This document shows positions 1 through 6,631 of a stretch of DNA of 6,631 nucleotides, piece by piece (positions within the stretch are counted from its first letter, which is position 1; every line of letters starts with the position of its first letter). The DNA comes from Pseudomonadota bacterium (GTDB lineage: Bacteria; Pseudomonadota; Alphaproteobacteria; Rhizobiales; Phreatobacteraceae). The position numbers and the translations under genes were made by a program. The stretch lies in contig JAEZGJ010000265.1 in the NCBI GenBank assembly GCA_023416965.1, positions 1 to 6,631 of the forward strand. Reading direction: 5' to 3'. The notes below the pieces were generated by a model, which did no database searches, was not told where the DNA came from, and saw only the letters and a program-made list of their open reading frames with translations.

Positions 1-2897
1 GCGTGCCGCTCGCGGCCGGCACGTCGGGCGCGACCAGCCTCGCGGAGGCAGAAGCCTTCATGGCCTCCCTCGGCGGCAGGCCGGTCATGATCAAGGCGCT
101 GGCCGGCGGCGGCGGCCGGGGTATGCGGGTGGTCGAGGATCCGGCCGGGCTTGCGGACGCCTTCCTGCGCGCCGGCTCGGAGGCGAAGGCCGCCTTCGGC
201 TCCGACGCGCTCTATGTCGAGGAACTGATCCGGCCGGCGCGGCATGTGGAGGTGCAGATCCTCGGTGATGCCGGAGGTGCGGTCATGCATCTCCTCGAGC
301 GGGAATGCAGCCTGCAGCGCCGCCACCAGAAACTCGTCGAGATCGCTCCCGCGCCGGGTCTCGACCCCGCATTGCGCGAGGCGATCTTCGCCGCGGCGGT
401 GAGCCTTGCCCGCGCCGCAGGCGTGCGCACGCTGACGACGGTGGAGTTCCTCGTCGACGAGGCGGCCGGCCGCTTCGTCTTCATGGAGGCCAATCCGCGG
501 CTGCAGGTGGAGCACACGGTGACCGAGGAGATCACCGGCGTCGATCTCGTCCAGACCCAGATCCGCCTCGCGGCGGGGGAGACGCTGACCGCTCTCGGCC
601 TGTCGCAGGAGCGGGTGAGCGCCCGCGGCACGGCCGTGCAGCTGCGCGTCAACATGGAGCGCATGGCGGCCGACGGGAGCGCCACGCCTACCGGCGGCAC
701 GCTCTCCGCCTTCGATCCGCCCGGCGGGGCCGGCATCCGGGTCGAGACCTTCGCCCATGCCGGCTATCGCACCGTGACGAGCTTCGACTCGCTGCTTGCC
801 AAGGTGATCGCCCATGCGCCTGCCGGCGACTGGCGCGCCGCGGCGGCGAAGGCCTTCCGGGCGCTCGCCGAATTCCGCATCGAGGGCGTCGAGACCAATC
901 TCGCCGTGCTGCAGGCTTTGCTGGCGGATGAGGACGTGCTGGCGGGGCGGACCGATACCGGCTTCGTCGAGCGGCACGCGGCGCGGCTGATCGCGACGGA
1001 GCGGGTGACGCGGTTTGCGGCTGGCGCGGCGGCGCAGGCGAGCGCCAAGGCCGTGGCCACGGGACCGGAGGGAACCGAGCCGGTGGCAGCGCCCATGAGC
1101 GGGCGCATCGTCTCCATCGACGTCGCCGAGGGCGAGGCGGTCGCCGCGGGGCGGCAGGTGGCCGTGATCGAGGCGATGAAGATGGAACATGTGGTGCTGG
1201 CGGAGCGCGCCGGCATCGTCCGCGCCCTGCCGCTGAAGGCCGGCGACCAGGCCGATGCCGGCGAGGCGCTGGCCTTCCTCGAACCCGCCGACATCGCCGC
1301 AGAGGCCGGGGAGGCGGGGGCGGGGGATGCGCCCGGTGCCGTCCGCGCCGATCTCGCCGAGGTGCTCGACATGCACGAGGCGCTCCAGGACCACCGCCGC
1401 CCCAAGGCCGTGGCGCGTCGCCGCAAGACCGGCCAGCGCACGGCGCGCGAGAACATCGCCGACCTCTGCGACGACGGCAGCTTCATGGAATATGGCGCCC
1501 TGGCGCTCGCCGCCCAGCGCCGCCGCCGCAGCCTCGAGGAGCTGCGCGAGATGAGCCCGGCCGACGGGCTGATCTGCGGGGTGGGCACGGTCAATGCCGG
1601 GCTGTTCGGCGAGGAAGCCGCGCGCTGCATGGCGATGACCTACGACTACACGGTCTTCGCCGGCACCCAGGGCTTCATGAACCACAAGAAGATGGACCGC
1701 ATGTTCCGCCTGGCGGAGGAACAGCGCCTGCCCATCATCGTCTTCGCCGAGGGCGGGGGAGGGCGGCCCGGCGAGACCGACTATATGGGCGTCGCCGGCC
1801 TCGACGTTCCGACCTTCCGCATGCTCGCCGGCCATAGCGGGCGGGCGCCGACGGTCGCCATCGTTTCCGGCCGCTGCTTCGCCGGCAATGCGGCGGTCGC
1901 AGGCTGCTGCGACGTCATCATCGCCACCGAGAACGCCAATCTCGGCATGGGCGGCCCCGCCATGATCGAGGGCGGCGGCCTCGGCGTCTTCACGCCGGAG
2001 GAGGTCGGACCGATGGCGGTGCAGGTGCCGAACGGCGTCGTCGACCTGCTGGTCAAGGACGAGGCGGAGGCCGTGGCCGCCGCGAAGCGCTACCTCGCCT
2101 ATTTCCAGGGGCCGGTGGCGGCGTGGACGGCCGCCGACCAGGAGCGACTGCGCGCCGCCATTCCGGAGAACCGGCTGCGCGCCTACGACATCCGCGCGCT
2201 GATCGACCTCCTCGCCGACGAGGGCTCGGTGATGGAGCTGAGGCCCGCCCACGGCGTCGGCATGATCACCGCGCTGATCCGGGTCGAGGGGCGGCCGATG
2301 GGGCTCATCGCCAACAACCCGCGCCACCTCGGCGGCGCCATCGACGCCGAAGGGGCCGAGAAGGGGGCCCGCTTCCTCGAACTCTGCGAAGCTTATGGCC
2401 TTCCCGTCCTCTCCCTCTGCGACACGCCAGGCTTCATGGTGGGCCCGCCGGCGGAGGAGACGGCGCTCGTCAGGCGGGTGTCGCGGCTGTTCCTCACCGG
2501 CGCCGCGCTCACCGTGCCGCTGATGACCATCGTGCTGCGCAAGGGCTACGGCCTCGGCGCCCAGGCCATGGCGGCAGGCTCCTTCCAGGCGCCGGTCTTC
2601 ATCGTGTCGTGGCCGACGGGCGAGTTCGGCGGCATGGGGCTCGAAGGGGCGGTCCGCCTCGCCTATCGCAACGAACTCGCCGCCATAGCCGACCCGGCCG
2701 AGCGCGAGGCGACCTACCAGCGCCATGTCGCCGAGCTCTACCAGAAGGGCAAGGCGGTCAACATGGCCGCCTTCCTCGAGATCGACGGCGTCATCGACCC
2801 GGCGGAATCCCGCCGCTGGATCATGCGGGCGCTGAAGTCGGCGGCGCCGGTCGAAAAGGGGCCGGGCAAGCGCCGGCCCTATATCGCGCCGCGCTGA
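1..2897 (+). CDS. Single-chain biotin-dependent acyl-CoA carboxylase (BC-BCCP-CT fusion), 5' end cut off by window
   Basis: This enzyme uses ATP and bicarbonate to carboxylate a covalently bound biotin, then passes the carboxyl group to an acyl-CoA. Counting Val at base 3 as residue 1, a biotin carboxylase domain spans about 1-330. It has K31 and the Gly-rich loop GGGGRG, H81, the RRHQK motif ending at K110, E148, and E160/N162/R164/E168. These align with E. coli AccC K159, H209, K238, E276, E288, N290, R292 and E296 at a constant offset of 128, so about 128 N-terminal residues lie upstream; the GTG at base 3 is not a start. A biotin carrier domain (about 360-428) carries EAMKMEH with biotinyl-Lys393. 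An Ala/Gly-rich linker leads to a carboxyltransferase of two crotonase-like halves (about 445-964), with GGGGRPGE at 584-591, DTPGF from 807 and GYGLGAQ at 848-854. The family includes the long-chain acyl-CoA carboxylase of mycobacteria. The true substrate (acetyl-, propionyl-, methylcrotonyl- or longer acyl-CoA) cannot be read from the sequence. Confidence 0.93.
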   Translation, partial: VPLAAGTSGATSLAEAEAFMASLGGRPVMIKALAGGGGRGMRVVEDPAGLADAFLRAGSEAKAAFGSDALYVEELIRPARHVEVQILGDAGGAVMHLLERECSLQRRHQKLVEIAPAPGLDPALREAIFAAAVSLARAAGVRTLTTVEFLVDEAAGRFVFMEANPRLQVEHTVTEEITGVDLVQTQIRLAAGETLTALGLSQERVSARGTAVQLRVNMERMAADGSATPTGGTLSAFDPPGGAGIRVETFAHAGYRTVTSFDSLLAKVIAHAPAGDWRAAAAKAFRALAEFRIEGVETNLAVLQALLADEDVLAGRTDTGFVERHAARLIATERVTRFAAGAAAQASAKAVATGPEGTEPVAAPMSGRIVSIDVAEGEAVAAGRQVAVIEAMKMEHVVLAERAGIVRALPLKAGDQADAGEALAFLEPADIAAEAGEAGAGDAPGAVRADLAEVLDMHEALQDHRRPKAVARRRKTGQRTARENIADLCDDGSFMEYGALALAAQRRRRSLEELREMSPADGLICGVGTVNAGLFGEEAARCMAMTYDYTVFAGTQGFMNHKKMDRMFRLAEEQRLPIIVFAEGGGGRPGETDYMGVAGLDVPTFRMLAGHSGRAPTVAIVSGRCFAGNAAVAGCCDVIIATENANLGMGGPAMIEGGGLGVFTPEEVGPMAVQVPNGVVDLLVKDEAEAVAAAKRYLAYFQGPVAAWTAADQERLRAAIPENRLRAYDIRALIDLLADEGSVMELRPAHGVGMITALIRVEGRPMGLIANNPRHLGGAIDAEGAEKGARFLELCEAYGLPVLSLCDTPGFMVGPPAEETALVRRVSRLFLTGAALTVPLMTIVLRKGYGLGAQAMAAGSFQAPVFIVSWPTGEFGGMGLEGAVRLAYRNELAAIADPAEREATYQRHVAELYQKGKAVNMAAFLEIDGVIDPAESRRWIMRALKSAAPVEKGPGKRRPYIAPR

Positions 2898-2901
2898 GAC
2901 G

Positions 2902-3702
2902 TCAGAACGCGACGCCGGCGGCGTCCTCCTCGGTGACCTTCAGCGTGTCGCCGACGGCGATGCCTCCGCCCTGGGCGACGGCGGCATAGATGCCGCAATC
3001 GGCATGGCCGTAGCTGCGCATCAGCACGGCGGGGATCATCAGGTCGCGGACGGCGGTGGCCGGATTGACCGTGGTGGCGGCGCAGCGCTCGGTGCGCTTC
3101 AGACCGCGCAGCGCGGCCCCGCCGAGGGTGATGCGCTTGCCCACCCAGTCGAACTCGGAGAGGGCCGGAACGCCGTCGATATAGATGTTGGCGCGGAAGC
3201 GGATGGGGTCGATGGCGACGCCGGTCTCCTTCTCCAGCGCGCGCACGCTGGCGAGGTTGATGATCGAGACGAAGCCGGAGCGGGAATCCATGAAGCGGAA
3301 GCCGGGCGGGCCTTCCAGCACCCTGGGCGCGCCGGCGAGTTCCTTCGCCAGGAAGGCGGTGAAGAAGGCCTCGATCGCCTCCCGACCCTCGGCGGTCGCG
3401 AGGTCGCCGCGGGCCACCTCGACCTCGTCGGCGACGATGGAGAGGGTGTGGCTGGCATCGTCATAGCGAGTCTTCAGCTTCGCCAGCGCAGCCTGGCGGG
3501 CGAGGACGAGGAACTTCTGCTTCGGCTGGTGCTCGGGATTGGCCGGATCGAAGCCGGAGGGGCCGTTCTCCACGGCGAAGAGCCGGTCGCCGGGAAAATG
3601 GGCGCCGCTCGCAAGCGCGGCCTCGGTGAGCGGCTCGGCCGAGAGCCCCTTCACGGGATAGCGGTAGAGGGCGGTGATGCGGGCGGGGGCTGTGTCGGTC
3701 AT
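2902..3702 (-). CDS. MOSC-domain protein, mARC/YcbX-like, probable molybdenum-cofactor-binding oxidoreductase
   Basis: The 266-residue protein starts with a MOSC N-terminal beta-barrel signature (YRYPVKGL at 13-20). Its C-terminal MOSC domain contains FRANIYIDG (169-177), a Glu/Trp-containing segment (SEFDW, 182-186) and RCAATTVNP (206-214). Cys207 matches the cysteine that binds molybdenum in mARC and YcbX proteins. The end (GIAVGDTLKV, 247-256) is the usual last strand of the fold. Known members reduce N-hydroxylated compounds or handle sulfur at the Mo cofactor; which applies here is unknown. The [2Fe-2S] ferredoxin domain fused to the C-terminus of E. coli YcbX is absent, so electrons would have to come from another protein. 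There is no signal peptide, so it is probably cytosolic. The ATG at 3702-3700 puts the conserved motif at the normal distance from the start, but no strong Shine-Dalgarno precedes it. The gene converges on the carboxylase with a four-base gap and is divergent from clpB. Confidence 0.88.
   Translation of the reverse strand: MTDTAPARITALYRYPVKGLSAEPLTEAALASGAHFPGDRLFAVENGPSGFDPANPEHQPKQKFLVLARQAALAKLKTRYDDASHTLSIVADEVEVARGDLATAEGREAIEAFFTAFLAKELAGAPRVLEGPPGFRFMDSRSGFVSIINLASVRALEKETGVAIDPIRFRANIYIDGVPALSEFDWVGKRITLGGAALRGLKRTERCAATTVNPATAVRDLMIPAVLMRSYGHADCGIYAAVAQGGGIAVGDTLKVTEEDAAGVAF
2911..2925. terminator. Possible shared hairpin at the convergent gene ends (weak)
   Basis: A perfect inverted repeat, GACGCCG-G-CGGCGTC, lies just past the carboxylase stop codon and inside the last codons of the MOSC gene. 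It could fold as a six-pair stem with a three-base loop in either transcript. No T-run follows on either strand, so it is not a classic intrinsic terminator. It also encodes the Ala-rich C-terminus of the MOSC protein, so it may be only a by-product of GC-rich coding. Confidence 0.2.
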
Positions 3703-3801
3703 GGGGCGAGGTGGCCCGAGGCGGCGCGACCGGTCAAGCCGGCGAGACGCGGATCACGCCTGCGGGCTCGCCGGGGGTGACGGTCTGCCGCTCCGCCGCA
3801 A

Positions 3802-3820
3802 GGGACAGGGCGATGGTCCC
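3802..3820. repeat. Short inverted repeat GGGAC-N9-GTCCC in the divergent spacer
   Basis: Five-base arms at 3802-3806 and 3816-3820 flank nine bases. It lies upstream of the MOSC gene and directly abuts the larger inverted repeat that starts at 3820. It could be an operator or mere GC-rich coincidence; no known consensus is matched. Confidence 0.25.
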
Positions 3821-3860
3821 GGGCGGCAGATTTGACCCGCCTCAAAAAGTCCGCCGCCCG
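3820..3860. repeat. Eight-base inverted repeat CGGGCGGC / GCCGCCCG enclosing an AT-richer palindrome
   Basis: Perfect eight-base arms lie at 3820-3827 and 3853-3860, separated by 25 bases. The interior is the most AT-rich stretch of the spacer and holds a second palindrome at 3831-3846. The arrangement is almost concentric: the outer centre is at 3840 and the inner at 3838.5. It sits between two divergent genes and upstream of the proposed clpB promoter, which suits a regulator-binding region better than a terminator, since no gene reads into it. Confidence 0.4.
3831..3846. promoter_or_regulatory. Candidate FNR/FixK/CRP-family operator (TTTGA-N6-TCAAA)
   Basis: The palindrome TTTGACCCGCCTCAAA has the 5-6-5 spacing of CRP/FNR-family sites. 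It keeps the TTGA-N6-TCAA core of the FNR/FixK consensus TTGAT-N4-ATCAA, matching eight of its ten specified bases. Its centre is about 60 bp upstream of the inferred clpB transcript start, a position typical of activator sites, and about 136 bp from the MOSC start codon. No regulator gene is in the window, so the assignment rests on the motif alone. Confidence 0.35.
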
Positions 3861-3862
3861 CT

Positions 3863-3891
3863 CTTCTCACGGCCGCGTGAGGCCCCCATAT
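3863..3891 (+). promoter_or_regulatory. Candidate sigma-32 (RpoH) heat-shock promoter of clpB
   Basis: CCCCATAT at 3884-3891 matches the heat-shock-sigma -10 consensus CCCCATNT exactly. Fourteen bases upstream lies CTTCTCA (3863-3869), only a partial match to the -35 consensus CTTGAAA. Transcription would begin near 3897-3899, giving a leader of about 94 bases. clpB is a standard RpoH target in proteobacteria, which supports the call; the poor -35 element weakens it. Confidence 0.5.
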
Positions 3892-3900
3892 CGGCGGCAA

Positions 3901-3921
3901 GCCGGTGCCTTCGGGGCCGGC
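3901..3921 (+). other. RNA stem-loop with C(UUCG)G tetraloop at the 5' end of the clpB leader
   Basis: GCCGG (3901-3905) pairs with CCGGC (3917-3921), followed by a U-G wobble, a bulged G at 3907 and two C-G pairs closing the loop UUCG (3910-3913). C(UUCG)G is an exceptionally stable tetraloop. If transcription starts near 3898, this hairpin would cap the mRNA almost at its 5' end. No T-run follows, so it is unlikely to be an attenuator. Confidence 0.5.
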
Positions 3922-3933
3922 AATCCATCGGTC

Positions 3934-3987
3934 GGACGTTTCCTTTCGGGCTCAGCGGAGACGAGCGGGACGGGCAAGGGAGTGACC
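3934..3987 (+). promoter_or_regulatory. Candidate RNA thermometer: imperfect helix masking the clpB ribosome-binding site
   Basis: In the mRNA, 3934-3947 can pair antiparallel with 3974-3987. Twelve of fourteen positions pair: nine Watson-Crick and three G-U (3938/3983, 3939/3982, 3941/3980). The mismatches are A-A (3936/3985) and U-C (3946/3975). The helix covers the whole Shine-Dalgarno region at 3976-3985. The 26-base loop can form its own GCUC/GAGC stem (3950-3953 with 3963-3966). A helix with wobbles and mismatches over the ribosome-binding site, in the leader of a heat-shock gene and preceded by a 5' hairpin, resembles ROSE-type thermometers in layout. The conserved ROSE motif opposite the Shine-Dalgarno is not evident. 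A competing four-pair hairpin (AAGG 3976-3979 with CCUU 3986-3989) would also cover part of the site. Confidence 0.35.
3976..3985 (+). promoter_or_regulatory. Ribosome-binding site of clpB
   Basis: AAGGGAGTGA matches the extended anti-16S complement AAGGAGGTGA at eight of ten positions and ends six bases before the ATG at 3992. It fixes the clpB start, which also agrees with the conserved N-terminus MNIEKYTERSRGF. Confidence 0.75.
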
Positions 3988-3991
3988 TTTC

Positions 3992-6589
<2,598 letters not shown>

Positions 6590-6590
6590 C

Positions 6591-6612
6591 TCCCGGCTGC
6601 ACGGCATCGGGA
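6591..6612 (+). terminator. Possible weak hairpin downstream of clpB
   Basis: TCCCG (6591-6595) can pair with CGGGA (6608-6612), and inside it TGC (6598-6600) with GCA (6604-6606) around a three-base loop. It starts two bases after the stop codon. The following bases (ATACAACCCTCTTGCGGGG) have no T-run, so an intrinsic terminator is not convincing; the real one may lie beyond the window. Confidence 0.25.
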
Positions 6613-6631
6613 ATACAACCCTCTTGCGGGG

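Noticed and set aside
764..1630. A 288-codon open frame on the minus strand opposite the carboxylase
   Set aside because: It is a Ser/Ala/Arg-rich shadow of the conserved BC-BCCP-CT coding frame, with no motif and no start context.
2894..2905. Small palindrome CTGA-GACG-TCAG over the two facing stop codons
   Set aside because: It arises trivially because both convergent genes end in TGA four bases apart; the arms are too short to terminate transcription.
3732..3737. TTGACC on the minus strand as a -35 box for the MOSC gene
   Set aside because: No -10-like sequence occurs 16-18 bases downstream; the stretch is GC-rich throughout.
3004..3780. A 258-codon plus-strand open frame opposite the MOSC gene
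   Set aside because: The minus-strand frame has clear MOSC motifs, including the metal-binding Cys. The plus-strand product is Gly/Ala/Arg-rich noise.

Overview
The window is strongly GC-rich, with G or C at most third codon positions, and looks like the chromosome of an alphaproteobacterium, most likely of the Hyphomicrobiales (rhizobial) group. The ClpB N-terminus, the single-chain acyl-CoA carboxylase and the codon use all fit this. I cannot name a genus from the sequence alone. I see no sign of mobile DNA, CRISPR, tRNA or rRNA.

Layout. Bases 1-2897 (+) hold the 3' part of a very large gene for a fused biotin-dependent acyl-CoA carboxylase, in the order biotin carboxylase, biotin carrier, carboxyltransferase. 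About 128 N-terminal residues lie outside the window. Four bases later, and convergent with it, bases 2902-3702 (-) encode a 266-residue MOSC-domain protein of the mARC/YcbX type, which probably binds molybdenum cofactor. A 289-base spacer (3703-3991) then separates this gene from the divergent clpB (3992-6589, +), a complete 865-residue ClpB disaggregase with every expected ATPase motif. The last 42 bases hold a possible weak hairpin and nothing else I recognise.

The three genes do not form one operon and have no obvious shared pathway: acyl-CoA carboxylation, Mo-cofactor-dependent redox chemistry and protein disaggregation. The gene content is ordinary. The part most worth a second look is the MOSC-clpB spacer. 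It contains an FNR/FixK-like palindrome nested in a longer inverted repeat and a heat-shock-sigma-like -10 element. It also has a short hairpin with a C(UUCG)G loop close to the inferred transcript start, and a long imperfect helix that could mask the clpB ribosome-binding site. Together these resemble the layout of a heat-shock leader with an RNA thermometer. All of these regulatory calls are read by eye and unproven.
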